In this document: positions 10,408-18,728 of the stretch, piece after piece
Position numbering within the stretch: the first letter of the stretch is position 1
Layout of the letters: each line of letters begins with the position of its first letter
Assembly (NCBI GenBank): GCA_022827245.1
Contig: JAJDTI010000043.1
Location: forward strand, 1 to 57,423
Direction: 5' to 3'
Source: Pseudomonadales bacterium
GTDB taxonomy: Bacteria; Pseudomonadota; Gammaproteobacteria; Pseudomonadales; Azotimanducaceae
Length of the DNA: 57,423 nucleotides
Position numbers and translations under genes: made by a program
Notes under the pieces: generated by a model
The model's input: only the letters and a program-made list of their open reading frames with translations
What the model was told of the DNA's origin: nothing
Databases searched by the model: none

Positions 10408-11613
10408 TCAGGGGTCGAGGCGTACCTCGTAGCCGGCTTCGCGCAGCGCGCCCACGACTGCTCCGACCTGTTCCTCGCCCCGCATCTGCAGCTCAAGCTC
10501 CACCACGGTGGCGCGCACGGACGACGCGCCGAACGCGCGCTGGTGGACGATGTCGACGATGTTGCTGTCGAGCACGCCGAGGCGCTGGGTCAGCTCGCCG
10601 AGGGCGCCGGGAAGATCGGGGATCTCGACGGCGATGCGCACCAGGCGGTTGCTGCGGACCAGGCCCCGCTGCAGGACCGAGGACAGGATCATCATGTCGA
10701 TGTTGCCGCCGGAGAGGACGAGTACGGTCTTTCCCTTCGCCACGGACGGATCGGCGATCACCGCGGCGAGCGCCGCCGCCCCGGCACCCTCCGTGACCGT
10801 TTTCTCGAACTCGAGGAGCATGAAGATCGCCCGCTCGATGTCGCTCTCGGACACGGTGACCATCCGGTCGACGTTGCGCCGCAGGAGGCCCATTGCGGTC
10901 GGGCCGGGGTCGTCCACCGCGATCCCTTCCGCGATCGTCCCGGCCGGCCCGCGATTGGCTTCGCGCCCCTCGAACGCGTCCGCCGCCGCACGGAAACGAT
11001 CCGCCTGCACGCCGACGAGACGGACACCGGAACTCTGCGCGCGCACCGCGACGGACGTGCCCGCGAGCAGTCCCCCGCCACCCACCGGCACGATCAGCGT
11101 CTCCACGTCGGGCGCCTGGTCCAGGATCTCCAGGCCCAGCGTGCCCTGGCCCGCGATGACGGCATCGTCCTCGAACGGGTGCACGAGGACGAGTCCACGC
11201 TCCTCCGCGAGCCCGTGCGTGTAGGTGAGCGTCTCGGCGAACCGGTCCCCGTGCAGGAACACCTCGGCGCCGAACACCTTCGTCTGCTCGACCTTCGCGT
11301 TCGGCGTGTGGCGCGGCATGACGATGGTCACGGGAATACCGAGGCGCGACCCGTGGTAGGCCAGGGCCTGGGCATGGTTGCCCGCGGACATGGCGATGAC
11401 GCCGGCATCGCGTTCGGCGTCGTCGAGGAGCAGCAGGCGGTTCAGCGCACCCCGCTCCTTGAACGACGCGGTGAACTGCAGGTTCTCGAACTTGAGATGC
11501 AGGTCCGCCCCGAGGTTGGCCGACAGCGTCTCAGAACGCAGCAGCGGCGTGCGTACGACATGCTCGCCGATCCGCTCCCAGGCCCTCTCGATCGCGTCCA
11601 ACGTCACGGTCAT
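10408..11613 (-). CDS. ilvA: Threonine ammonia-lyase (threonine dehydratase) with ACT domain
   Basis: 401 residues. It is a PLP enzyme that converts threonine to 2-oxobutanoate and ammonia, the first step toward isoleucine. The PLP lysine is K52 in 'TASFKERGA'. The glycine-rich phosphate loop is 'VGGGGLLAG' (about 177-185), and 'SAGNHAQALAYHG' is family-typical. A single C-terminal ACT-type domain spans about 325-401, which fits the short biosynthetic/catabolic (TdcB-like with ACT) class of about 400 residues rather than the two-ACT E. coli IlvA of 514. The feedback effector cannot be read from sequence. Confidence 0.92.
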   Translation of the reverse strand: MTVTLDAIERAWERIGEHVVRTPLLRSETLSANLGADLHLKFENLQFTASFKERGALNRLLLLDDAERDAGVIAMSAGNHAQALAYHGSRLGIPVTIVMPRHTPNAKVEQTKVFGAEVFLHGDRFAETLTYTHGLAEERGLVLVHPFEDDAVIAGQGTLGLEILDQAPDVETLIVPVGGGGLLAGTSVAVRAQSSGVRLVGVQADRFRAAADAFEGREANRGPAGTIAEGIAVDDPGPTAMGLLRRNVDRMVTVSESDIERAIFMLLEFEKTVTEGAGAAALAAVIADPSVAKGKTVLVLSGGNIDMMILSSVLQRGLVRSNRLVRIAVEIPDLPGALGELTQRLGVLDSNIVDIVHQRAFGASSVRATVVELELQMRGEEQVGAVVGALREAGYEVRLDP

Positions 11614-11673
11614 GTCTGCAGCGCCGATCCGCCGCCGCTCCCGGCGGGCGGCGCAGTATAGCCGCGCCGGGAA

Positions 11674-12924
11674 TCAGCGGTCCGTGGCGTGTCGCGCCAG
11701 CGTCCGGACCACCACGGCGAGGGCCGCGAACACCAGCACGCCCGCGAGCGCGAAGGCCGCGCCGGGGAAGTAGACCGGCGCCGCCGGCGACGTGAACCAG
11801 GCGAAGAGCTGCGTCATCACGGGGGGGCTCACCACCGAGGTGGCGCTCGCCACGCTGCCGATCGCGCCCTGCAGTTCGCCCTGGGCGTCGGCCCCCACGT
11901 GTCTCGACATGACGCCGGTGAGGGCCGGCATCACGAGTCCCGAGCCCGCTCCGACCACGATCCAGACGTAGAGCATCCAGCCCACCGGCGAGAGCAGCGC
12001 ATACCCGAGCAGGCTGACGGCCGCGAGGGCGAGACCCGTGGAGGCGCAGCGCTCCGCACCCCAGGCGGGGATGGCGCGTCGGATCACGAAGCCCTGGACG
12101 ATGAGCATGCACATGCCGACGAAACCGAGCGAGAACCCGATCTCGCGCGGACCCCATCCGTAGCGTTCGATGCTGAAGAACGCCCAGGTCACGGGCAGCG
12201 AGTTCTGCGCCGTCATGTAGAGGAAGTACGCGGCCATGATGCCGATCACCACCGGGAACCGGCGCATCTGGCGGAACGCCCCCAACGGGTTGGCGCGGGA
12301 CGCCCGGAACGGCCGGCGATGCTCGCGCGCCAGGGTTTCCGGAATCGCGAGCCAGCCGAACGCGACGGTGGCGAAAGCGATGCCGGCGGTGGCGAAGAAC
12401 GGCGTGCGCGGCCCGAACTCGCCGAGGAAGCCGCCGATTACGGGGCCGAGGATGAATCCCGCCCCGAACGCGGCGCCCATCAGGCCGAAGTTCTGCGCGC
12501 GCTTCTCCGGCGGGAAGAGGTCGGCGACGCACGCGTTGGCGATGGCGAAGCTGGTGGCCGACATCCCCGCCACGAGCCGGCCGACGTAGAGCCAGGCGAG
12601 GGTCGGCGCGAAGCCCATGATGAGGTGGTCGAGACCGAACACGAACAGCGACCCCAGCAGCACGGGACGCCGTCCGAAACGGTCCGACAGGTTGCCGGCC
12701 AGCGGCGCGCAGAAGAACTGCATCAACGCGTAGACGAAGACCAGCCAGCCGCTGTGGCGCGCCGCCTCGTGCAGGGGATCGCCGGTGACGTCCACGATCA
12801 GCTCGGGCAGGACCGGCATGACGATGCCGAAACCGACTGAGTTGAGGAGGACGGCGACGAAGATGAACGCCACCGCCCGGTTGGCGGAGGTCACACTGGA
12901 TTCCGGGCCGGACAGCGCGCGCAT
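11674..12924 (-). CDS. MFS drug-efflux transporter of the TetA/TCR type
   Basis: 416 residues with twelve predicted membrane helices. The loop 2-3 motif A of the major facilitator family is clear in 'GNLSDRFGRRPVLL' (78-91). A drug:H+ antiporter-1 motif C-like stretch is 'GAGFILGPVIGGFLG' in helix 5. The N-terminal 'NSVGFGIVMPVLPELI' is typical of TetA-related proteins. It sits in the inner membrane. The substrate cannot be assigned and need not be tetracycline. No TetR-type regulator is adjacent. It is divergent from aidB across a 130-base spacer carrying a repeat and a promoter-like hexamer. Confidence 0.88.
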   Translation of the reverse strand: MRALSGPESSVTSANRAVAFIFVAVLLNSVGFGIVMPVLPELIVDVTGDPLHEAARHSGWLVFVYALMQFFCAPLAGNLSDRFGRRPVLLGSLFVFGLDHLIMGFAPTLAWLYVGRLVAGMSATSFAIANACVADLFPPEKRAQNFGLMGAAFGAGFILGPVIGGFLGEFGPRTPFFATAGIAFATVAFGWLAIPETLAREHRRPFRASRANPLGAFRQMRRFPVVIGIMAAYFLYMTAQNSLPVTWAFFSIERYGWGPREIGFSLGFVGMCMLIVQGFVIRRAIPAWGAERCASTGLALAAVSLLGYALLSPVGWMLYVWIVVGAGSGLVMPALTGVMSRHVGADAQGELQGAIGSVASATSVVSPPVMTQLFAWFTSPAAPVYFPGAAFALAGVLVFAALAVVVRTLARHATDR

Positions 12925-12986
12925 CGTCGCATGGAATGTCCTTCGTCGGGGAGATCGCGGGTCCCCGCCCCCGCGGGGCCTTGCCT

Positions 12987-13024
12987 GAACTCGAAGCGGG
13001 ACACGGCGGGGGCGTCCCCTACAA
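12987..13024 (-). repeat. Dispersed intergenic hairpin repeat, copy A
   Basis: Read on the minus strand it starts TGTAGGGGACGCC and ends GCTTCGAGTTCA, matching copies at 26338, 28852, 38267 and 56843. Its stem is less regular than in the copy at 56843. Its outer end supplies most of the TACAAT hexamer in front of aidB. Confidence 0.7.
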
Positions 13025-13025
13025 T
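13020..13025 (+). promoter_or_regulatory. Putative -10 element TACAAT for aidB
   Basis: TACAAT lies 29 bases upstream of the aidB ATG. It sits at the edge of intergenic repeat copy A, so the repeat may have brought in or reshaped the promoter. No obvious -35 is seen. Confidence 0.45.
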
Positions 13026-13054
13026 GGTCGCGTCAGGGAACCGGGAGGCCGGAC

Positions 13055-14680
13055 ATGCCACGGTCGCACGAGGTCGTCAATCAGCCGCCTTCCCTCGTCG
13101 ACTACAACGTCTACCTGCGCGACCCGGCCCTCCGCGAGTGGGTCGCCCTGGGCGACGCCGCGTGGGCCGAACCCGACCTCGCCGAGTACGGCGCGCTGGC
13201 CGGTTCGGAGGAGGTCATCCGGCTCGGGTTCGAGGCCAACGAGTTCCGCCCGGTGTTCGAGTCGCACGACCCCCAGGGGCGCCGGGTGGACCGCGTCCGC
13301 TACCACCCCGCATACCACCGCCTCATGGAGATGGCCATCGAGCGCGGCATCCACTCCCTGCCGTGGACCGAGGAACGCCCCGGCGCGCACGTCGCGCGCG
13401 GCGCCCTGGAGTACCTCCAGCACCAGGTCGAGTCGGGCCACGGATGCCCCACGACGATGACCTTCGCATCGATCCCCACGCTGCGCGTCCAGCCCGAGCT
13501 CGCCAGCGCCTGGGAGCCCGGCGTCACCGCACGCGTCTACGACCCGCGCGACGTGCCGATGGCGGACAAGCACGGGCTCACCCTCGGCATGGCGATGACG
13601 GAGAAGCAGGGCGGCTCCGACGTGCGCGCCAACAGCACGGCGGCCGAGCCCGTCGGCAACGGCGGTCCGGGCGAGGAGTACCGGGTGACCGGCCACAAGT
13701 TCTTCGTCTCGGCGCCGATGTCCGACGGGTTCGTGATCCTCGCGCAGACGCCGGCGGGCCTGTCCTGCTTCCTCCTGCCCCGCTGGCGCGCGGACGGAAC
13801 GCGCAACGCATTCGAGCTGCAGCGCCTCAAGAACAAGATGGGCAACGTCTCGAACGCCTCCGCGGAAATGGAACTCTTCGACGCCTCGGCCTGGCTGATC
13901 GGCGAGCCCGGCCGCGGGGTCGCCAACATCATCCGGATGGTGGCCCTGACCCGCTTCGACTGCATGGTCGGGTCAGCCGGGCTGATGCGCCAGGCAGCCG
14001 TCCAGGCGCTGCACCACTGCCGGCATCGGAGCGCTTTCGGACGGGCGCTGGTCGAGCAGCCCGTCATGCAGGGCGTGCTGCTCGATCTGGTCGTCGAGAG
14101 CGAGGCCGCCCTGGCGCTCGCGATGCGCGCCGCCCGCGCCCTCGACGGGGACGAACAGGCCGCCGTGCGGATCCTCACGCCGATCGGCAAGTACTGGATC
14201 TGCAAGCGCACGCCGACGGTCACCGCGGAAGCGATGGAGTGCATCGGCGGCAGCGGCTTCATGGAGGACCGCCTGCTCGCCCGGCTCTACCGCGAAGCGC
14301 CCGTGAACGCGATCTGGGAAGGCAGCGGCAACGTGCAGTGCCTGGATGTGCTGCGGGCGTTCGCCCGTGAACCGGAAACCGTCGAGACGGTCCTCGCGGA
14401 ACTCCGGGCCGGGGCGTCCCTCGATACCGGCCTCGAACGCGAGGTGAAGGCCATCGAGGCCGTCCTGACCCGCCCGGACGCCGGGATCGAGCGGGTGGCG
14501 CGGGGTTGGGTCGAACGTCTCGCCATCGCCCTGCAGGCGAGCGTGCTCCTGCGCTTCGGCAACCCGTTGACCGCCGAGGCCTTCTGCCGACTGCGGCTGC
14601 CGGGGACCCACCGCACGCTGCTGCCGGGGGGCGGCGGCTGCGATCCCCGCTTCGCGCCGCTCCTCGACCGCGCGTTCTGA
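13055..14680 (+). CDS. aidB: AidB-like acyl-CoA dehydrogenase family flavoprotein
   Basis: 541 residues, the same length as E. coli AidB. The ATG is preceded by GGGAGG at a good distance. Diagnostic AidB stretches are 'RRVDRVRYHPAYHRLMEM', 'MTEKQGGSDVRANST', 'TRFDCMVGSAGLMRQA' and 'VNAIWEGSGNVQCLDVLRA'. The acyl-CoA dehydrogenase core is followed by the AidB-specific C-terminal region. In E. coli AidB is an FAD protein of the adaptive response that binds DNA and has weak isovaleryl-CoA dehydrogenase activity. Homologues outside enterics may mainly be acyl-CoA dehydrogenases. No Ada gene is present here. The next gene follows 31 bases downstream. Confidence 0.9.
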   Translation: MPRSHEVVNQPPSLVDYNVYLRDPALREWVALGDAAWAEPDLAEYGALAGSEEVIRLGFEANEFRPVFESHDPQGRRVDRVRYHPAYHRLMEMAIERGIHSLPWTEERPGAHVARGALEYLQHQVESGHGCPTTMTFASIPTLRVQPELASAWEPGVTARVYDPRDVPMADKHGLTLGMAMTEKQGGSDVRANSTAAEPVGNGGPGEEYRVTGHKFFVSAPMSDGFVILAQTPAGLSCFLLPRWRADGTRNAFELQRLKNKMGNVSNASAEMELFDASAWLIGEPGRGVANIIRMVALTRFDCMVGSAGLMRQAAVQALHHCRHRSAFGRALVEQPVMQGVLLDLVVESEAALALAMRAARALDGDEQAAVRILTPIGKYWICKRTPTVTAEAMECIGGSGFMEDRLLARLYREAPVNAIWEGSGNVQCLDVLRAFAREPETVETVLAELRAGASLDTGLEREVKAIEAVLTRPDAGIERVARGWVERLAIALQASVLLRFGNPLTAEAFCRLRLPGTHRTLLPGGGGCDPRFAPLLDRAF

Positions 14681-14711
14681 CCGCGCCCCGCCATGGAGGT
14701 AAGATAGACCC

Positions 14712-15083
14712 ATGCTGTACTTCGTAATGATCCTTGGCCTCGCGATCGCCGCGGTGGGCGTCTTCGCCCTCGCCGCGCCGGCCCGCATGGCGACCATGGC
14801 CAGCGGCTTCCAGTTCTCGGAAGGGAAACGCTTCGCCGCGGCCTACGGCCGCATGCTGATCGGGTTCATCCTTTTCTTCGCGGCCTACCAGACGAAGTTC
14901 TCCGTGGCGGTGCAGGTCCTGGCGATGTTCTCCGTGCTCGCGGGCATCATCGTGCTGGTCGTCAGCCGGGAATGGCTGCAGGCCCGCGTCGAGCGCGTCA
15001 GCGAGTGGTCCGCGGGCGCGTTGCGTGGCATCGGCGCCGGGGCCCTGGTGGCGGGAGCCTTCCTGTTCTACGCCGCGGTCTGA
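14712..15083 (+). CDS. Small four-helix membrane protein, unknown function
   Basis: 123 residues, start ATG 14712 preceded by GGAGGT. Hydrophobic segments lie at about 2-22, 44-60, 64-84 and 101-121, with short charged loops ('RMATMASGFQFSEGKRF' and 'SREWLQARVERVSEWS'). No family can be named with confidence. Its position between aidB and the NADAR gene, 21 bases upstream of the latter, suggests co-transcription but says little about function. The TAAGAT hexamer just before its start could be a fortuitous -10. Confidence 0.75.
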   Translation: MLYFVMILGLAIAAVGVFALAAPARMATMASGFQFSEGKRFAAAYGRMLIGFILFFAAYQTKFSVAVQVLAMFSVLAGIIVLVVSREWLQARVERVSEWSAGALRGIGAGALVAGAFLFYAAV

Positions 15084-15104
15084 ACCCCGCACCCGCCGGC
15101 GGCC

Positions 15105-15581
15105 GTGGCCTTTGAACCGGTCGACCCCGATGCCGTGCTGGTATCGATGGAAGACGCCAACCAGGTCCTGTCGACCTTCTCGCGCCACGGCTTTCGCCTG
15201 GACGGCGCCGACTGGCCGTCCGTCACGCACTACGTGGAGGGCATGAAGTTCGACGACGGCGAACTCCGCGAACGCATCCGGGCGGCCGACCACCCGAAGA
15301 CCGCGCAGCGCCTCGCCCGGCGCCACCGGCGGCGCGCGCGCCGGGACTGGGACGACGTTCGGGAGGTCTACATGACCCGCGGCGTCTACACGAAGTGCCG
15401 CGCGCACGCGGAGGTCGGCGCCGCGCTGGTCGATACCGCGGACCGGAAGATCATCGAGACCAGCCAGTACGACTACTACTGGGGATGCGGGCGCGACACG
15501 CGGGGGCTGAACACCTACGGGAAGGTGCTGATGAACGTGCGCGCGCGGCTCCTCGCGGAGGCCTCTTCCGCCGGGGAGTGA
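15105..15581 (+). CDS. NADAR-family protein (YbiA-like N-glycosidase fold)
   Basis: 158 residues from GTG at 15105. NADAR (DUF1768) landmarks appear in order: 'SVTHYVEGMKF' (the HYxxxxKF motif), 'RIRAADHPKTAQRLAR', 'DWDDVREVYMTRGVYTKC', and the terminal 'YDYYWGCGRDTRGLNTYGKV' with the W-G-x-G and G-x-N-x-x-G core. Family members cleave N-glycosidic bonds: E. coli YbiA and its plant counterpart act on damaged riboflavin intermediates, and others reverse or process ADP-ribosylation. Which applies here cannot be decided. No riboflavin or DarT genes are adjacent. A pathway clean-up role near flavin and F420-using genes is conceivable but inferred. Confidence 0.85.
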   Translation: MAFEPVDPDAVLVSMEDANQVLSTFSRHGFRLDGADWPSVTHYVEGMKFDDGELRERIRAADHPKTAQRLARRHRRRARRDWDDVREVYMTRGVYTKCRAHAEVGAALVDTADRKIIETSQYDYYWGCGRDTRGLNTYGKVLMNVRARLLAEASSAGE

Positions 15582-15609
15582 CCGGCGGCGGGACGGTTCA
15601 CGGGCGGCG

Positions 15610-15615
15610 TATACT
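15610..15615 (+). promoter_or_regulatory. Putative -10 element TATACT for the sterol-modification genes
   Basis: TATACT lies 30 bases before the methyltransferase ATG, in the 63-base spacer after the NADAR gene. It would start a transcript through the methyltransferase, Rieske, lipA and aminopeptidase genes. The -35 is not obvious. Confidence 0.45.
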
Positions 15616-15644
15616 CCGGGCGCAAGAGTTCGGACACGGTCAGC

Positions 15645-16634
15645 ATGGCCAATCGTAGCGATCTCTCCGCCGCGCTTGACGACTTCCGCGAGTCGCGGGA
15701 AACGCAGGAAGGCTCCTCCGGGGACGGCGCCGGCGTCCAGTCGGCGCGGGTGAGCCGCTACTACGACGTCGTGACGCCCTTCTACGAGTTCGCGTGGGGC
15801 AGCTCCTTTCACTTCTCCCCCCGGCGTCCCGGCGAGCGCCTGCGCGACGCCCACCGCCGTCACGAGGAGGGCGTGGCGCGGCTTCTGGGCCTGCGGCCAG
15901 GCATGCGGGTCGCGGACGTGGGGTGCGGGGTCGGCGGTCCGCTCGTCGCCGTTGCGCGGGCCAGCGCCGCGTCCGTGACCGGACTGAACATCAACGGCCG
16001 CCAGGTCGCCATCGCGGAACGGCTCGTGCGCAAGGCGGGTCTCGAGAGGACGTGCGGCGTCGTGCTCGGGGACTTCACGGACGCCCCCTTCGATGCCGGG
16101 CAATTCGACGCCGCGTACTCCTTCGAGGCGATCTGCCATACGAAGAACACCGACCTGGCGTTCCGGGAGCTGTTCCGAATCCTGCGTCCCAGCGGGGAGA
16201 TCGCGGTCGTCGACTGGTGCCTGACGGAGCGTTTCGACCCGTCCGACGCGGGACATCGGGACGTCCGGGCCCGGATCGAAACCGGCAATGCCACCCCGGA
16301 CCTCCAGACCACGGAGGACCAGTTGGCCGCCGTGCGCTCCGCGGGCTTCGAGGTTCTTTCGGCCACCGACCAGGCCGGGGAGTGCGATCCGCGAACCCCT
16401 TGGTACGGGCCGCTCCAGGGGCGTGACCGCTCCCTGTCCTCGCTCGCGCGTTCGCCCCGCGCGCGGCGCGTCACCGCCGCGCTGACCCGCACTCTCGAGC
16501 GCTTCCGGATCCTGCCCGCCGGGACCGCGGACGCGTCGGCACTCCTGAACATCGCCGCCGATGCCCTCGTCGAGGGCGGCGAACTCGGCATCTTCACGCC
16601 GAGCTTCCTGGTCCATGCGCGCAAGCCGGCGTAA
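15645..16634 (+). CDS. Sterol C-24 methyltransferase (Erg6/SMT family)
   Basis: 329 residues, close to eukaryotic SMTs (about 340-380). It would transfer methyl from S-adenosylmethionine to the C-24 side-chain carbon of a sterol. The SMT-specific sterol-binding region I is present as 'YYDVVTPFYEFAWGSSFHF' (39-57). The SAM motif is 'DVGCGVGGPL' (91-100). 'TEERFDP'-like and 'IETGNATPDL' segments match SMTs. The C-terminal sterol methyltransferase domain ends '[20 protein letters not shown]', the hallmark ending of plant and fungal SMTs and absent from ordinary UbiE/CFA-like enzymes. The following Rieske gene overlaps it by 20 bases. Sterol cyclase and squalene epoxidase genes are not in the window, so the sterol may be made elsewhere in the genome or acquired. 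Confidence 0.88.
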   Translation: MANRSDLSAALDDFRESRETQEGSSGDGAGVQSARVSRYYDVVTPFYEFAWGSSFHFSPRRPGERLRDAHRRHEEGVARLLGLRPGMRVADVGCGVGGPLVAVARASAASVTGLNINGRQVAIAERLVRKAGLERTCGVVLGDFTDAPFDAGQFDAAYSFEAICHTKNTDLAFRELFRILRPSGEIAVVDWCLTERFDPSDAGHRDVRARIETGNATPDLQTTEDQLAAVRSAGFEVLSATDQAGECDPRTPWYGPLQGRDRSLSSLARSPRARRVTAALTRTLERFRILPAGTADASALLNIAADALVEGGELGIFTPSFLVHARKPA

Positions 16635-17727
16635 GCGGCCCGCCGCGTCCCCGGCCGCGGACGCGGAGCGCCTTTCGAGCTATCCGCACCCCTACCCCAC
16701 GGGCTGGTACCGGCTGTCGGACTCGGCCTCGCTCCGTCCCGGCGGTCTGCGCCACATCGAGTGTCTCGGCCGCCAACTGGTGCTGTGGCGGAGCGAGGAC
16801 GGCGCGCCCCACGTCATGCATGCCTTCTGCCCGCACCTCGGCGCCAACCTGTCCCACGGCCGGGTCCGCGGCGACTGTATCGAGTGCCCGTTCCACCGCT
16901 GGCGGTTCAGCGGCGACGGGCGGGCGGCGCATGTCCCCTACAGCAAGCACATTCCGCAGGGCGTCCTGACGGAGCCGTTTCCCGTACAGGAAGTGCACGG
17001 CCAGCTATTCGTGTACCACGCGTGCGGCAGCGGCGGCAGGGACGGAACGGGGCAACCGGCCTATCCCGTGCCACGCATCCCGGAGGTCGACGCGGGGACG
17101 TTCGTGTTCCGCGGCGCCCACGACGCGGGCCGCGTACGGATGCACCTGCTCGAGTTCGCCGAGAACTCCGTGGACCGGGCGCACTTCCAGCCCTTGCACG
17201 GGCAGATGCGCATCCCCTGGACCCGGCTCCCCGTGCCCGGCGTGGAGGTCGAACACGACGCGGACTGGCGTGTGGACCGCACGGTACCCTGGAAGATGTA
17301 CTTCTTCGACAACGCGGTCCTGCGCATCCTGGGCCGCCGCGTCGAACGCGCGGGCGCCCACGCCCGCATCGCGTTCTTCGGACCCGGGGGCGTCGTGAAG
17401 TTCCGCTTCACGATGCCCGGCCGCGGCGACATCGAGATGTACCAGACGCACCTGCCCGTCGGGCCCCTGGAACAGCAGGTGGACTTCCGCTGGTTCGCGG
17501 ACCGCCGGCTGCCGCGCCTGCTCGTGTGGTACGTCGTCGGCAACTGGATCTCGCAGTGGCAACGCGACATCGATATCTGGGAGAACAAGATCTACCAGCA
17601 GCACCCGCGGCTGTGCCGGGACGACGGCCCGGTGTTCCAGTTGCGGCAGTGGTATCGGCAGTTCCTGCCGGAGCCCGGCCTGGTCGCCGCAACGCCGGGG
17701 GACCTGCGTCGCGCCGACGTAGAATAG
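16615..17727 (+). CDS. Rieske [2Fe-2S] oxygenase of the sterol/steroid type (DAF-36/Neverland- or SdmA-like)
   Basis: 370 residues from ATG 16615, overlapping the methyltransferase by 20 bases. The Rieske cluster ligands are C72-P-H74 and C91-P-F-H94 in 'FCPHLGANL' and 'CIECPFHRW'. The mononuclear iron site is '[14 protein letters not shown]' (N184, D187, H190, H195), with a distal acidic ligand likely in 'RDIDIWENK'. The N-terminal 'PYPTGWYRL', 'PHLGANL' and 'IDIWENK' segments resemble cholesterol 7-desaturases (DAF-36/Neverland). Bacterial sterol C-4 demethylase SdmA and 3-ketosteroid 9-alpha-hydroxylase KshA are related alternatives. An electron-transfer partner is not adjacent. Unlike animal DAF-36 it lacks an N-terminal membrane anchor; a hydrophobic patch lies near 300-312. 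Overlap with an SMT supports a sterol substrate. Confidence 0.82.
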   Translation: MRASRRKRPAASPAADAERLSSYPHPYPTGWYRLSDSASLRPGGLRHIECLGRQLVLWRSEDGAPHVMHAFCPHLGANLSHGRVRGDCIECPFHRWRFSGDGRAAHVPYSKHIPQGVLTEPFPVQEVHGQLFVYHACGSGGRDGTGQPAYPVPRIPEVDAGTFVFRGAHDAGRVRMHLLEFAENSVDRAHFQPLHGQMRIPWTRLPVPGVEVEHDADWRVDRTVPWKMYFFDNAVLRILGRRVERAGAHARIAFFGPGGVVKFRFTMPGRGDIEMYQTHLPVGPLEQQVDFRWFADRRLPRLLVWYVVGNWISQWQRDIDIWENKIYQQHPRLCRDDGPVFQLRQWYRQFLPEPGLVAATPGDLRRADVE

Positions 17728-17731
17728 GCGC

Positions 17732-18721
17732 ATGGTCCAGAGCGGCGCCAAGTTCCGCAACGCCCAGGGCGTCCGGGCGATCAAGGACGGCATCAAGGCC
17801 GATTCCTCCGCGCGGACGGCGCGGCCGGCGCGCGACCCGAAGCCGCCGTGGCTGCGCGTGCGCCTGCCGGGGGGGCCGGGCTTCGACTCTGTGCGCCGCA
17901 CGGTGCGGGAACACCGGCTGAGCACGGTGTGCGAGGAGTCTCACTGCCCGAACATCGGCGAGTGCTGGACGCATGGCACGGCGACCCTGATGCTCATGGG
18001 GTCCGTCTGCACGCGGGCGTGCCGGTTCTGCGCGGTCGACACCGGCAACCCGAACGGCTGGCTTGACCCGGACGAGCCACGGCACGCGGCAGAGTCGGTG
18101 CGGCTGATGGGCCTGAAGTACGTCGTCCTCACGTCCGTCGACCGGGACGACCTGCCCGACGGCGGGGCTTCCCACTATGCGGCCTGCATCGCGGCGATCC
18201 GGCGCATGAACCCGCACACCGCGGTGGAAGCCCTGACCCCCGACTTCGGCGGAGACCCCGACGCCGTCGCGACCGTGGTCGACGCGGGCATCGAGGTGTT
18301 CGCCCAGAACCTCGAAACCGTGGAGCGCCTGACCCACCCGGTGCGCGACCCCCGTGCCGGGTACGGCCAGACGCTCGCCGTGCTGCGCCACGCGAAGCGG
18401 CATCGACCGGACGTCCTCACCAAGTCGAGCCTGATGCTGGGGCTCGGCGAGATGGAAGACGAACTGCGGGCCGCCATGGACGATCTCCGCACCGCCGACG
18501 TGGACGTGCTCACCCTCGGCCAGTATCTCCGCCCCACGCCGCATCACCTCCCGGTCGAGCGCTGGGTGCATCCCGACGACTTCGCCAAGTACCGCGAGTG
18601 GGGCCTCGAACGCGGGTTCCTCGAAGTCGCGTCCGGACCTCTCGTGCGTTCGAGTTACCGGGCCGACCGCATCCTCGAGGGCAACAACCTGGGGCTCATC
18701 CCCGCGCGGACCGTGGGATAG
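17732..18721 (+). CDS. lipA: Lipoyl synthase
   Basis: 329 residues. This radical SAM enzyme inserts two sulfurs into the octanoyl group on lipoyl domains. The auxiliary cluster motif CX4CX5C is C67, C72, C78 ('[12 protein letters not shown]'). The radical SAM CX3CX2C is C93, C97, C100 ('CTRACRFC'). The essential C-terminal RSSY motif is present in 'VRSSYRAD'. A 35-residue N-terminal extension precedes the conserved core. It starts four bases after the Rieske gene stop and is followed seven bases later by the aminopeptidase, so it sits within the same apparent transcript. lipB is not in the window. Confidence 0.95.
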   Translation: MVQSGAKFRNAQGVRAIKDGIKADSSARTARPARDPKPPWLRVRLPGGPGFDSVRRTVREHRLSTVCEESHCPNIGECWTHGTATLMLMGSVCTRACRFCAVDTGNPNGWLDPDEPRHAAESVRLMGLKYVVLTSVDRDDLPDGGASHYAACIAAIRRMNPHTAVEALTPDFGGDPDAVATVVDAGIEVFAQNLETVERLTHPVRDPRAGYGQTLAVLRHAKRHRPDVLTKSSLMLGLGEMEDELRAAMDDLRTADVDVLTLGQYLRPTPHHLPVERWVHPDDFAKYREWGLERGFLEVASGPLVRSSYRADRILEGNNLGLIPARTVG

Positions 18722-18728
18722 ACGAGCC

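Noticed and set aside
12936-14370. Alternative long frames overlapping aidB
   Set aside because: Arg/Pro/Gly-rich shadow translations; AidB-specific motifs are all in the 13055 frame.
16561-16614. Longer start for the Rieske oxygenase at 16561
   Set aside because: It would add 18 residues read out of frame from the methyltransferase end; the ATG at 16615 is nearer the conserved N-terminus.
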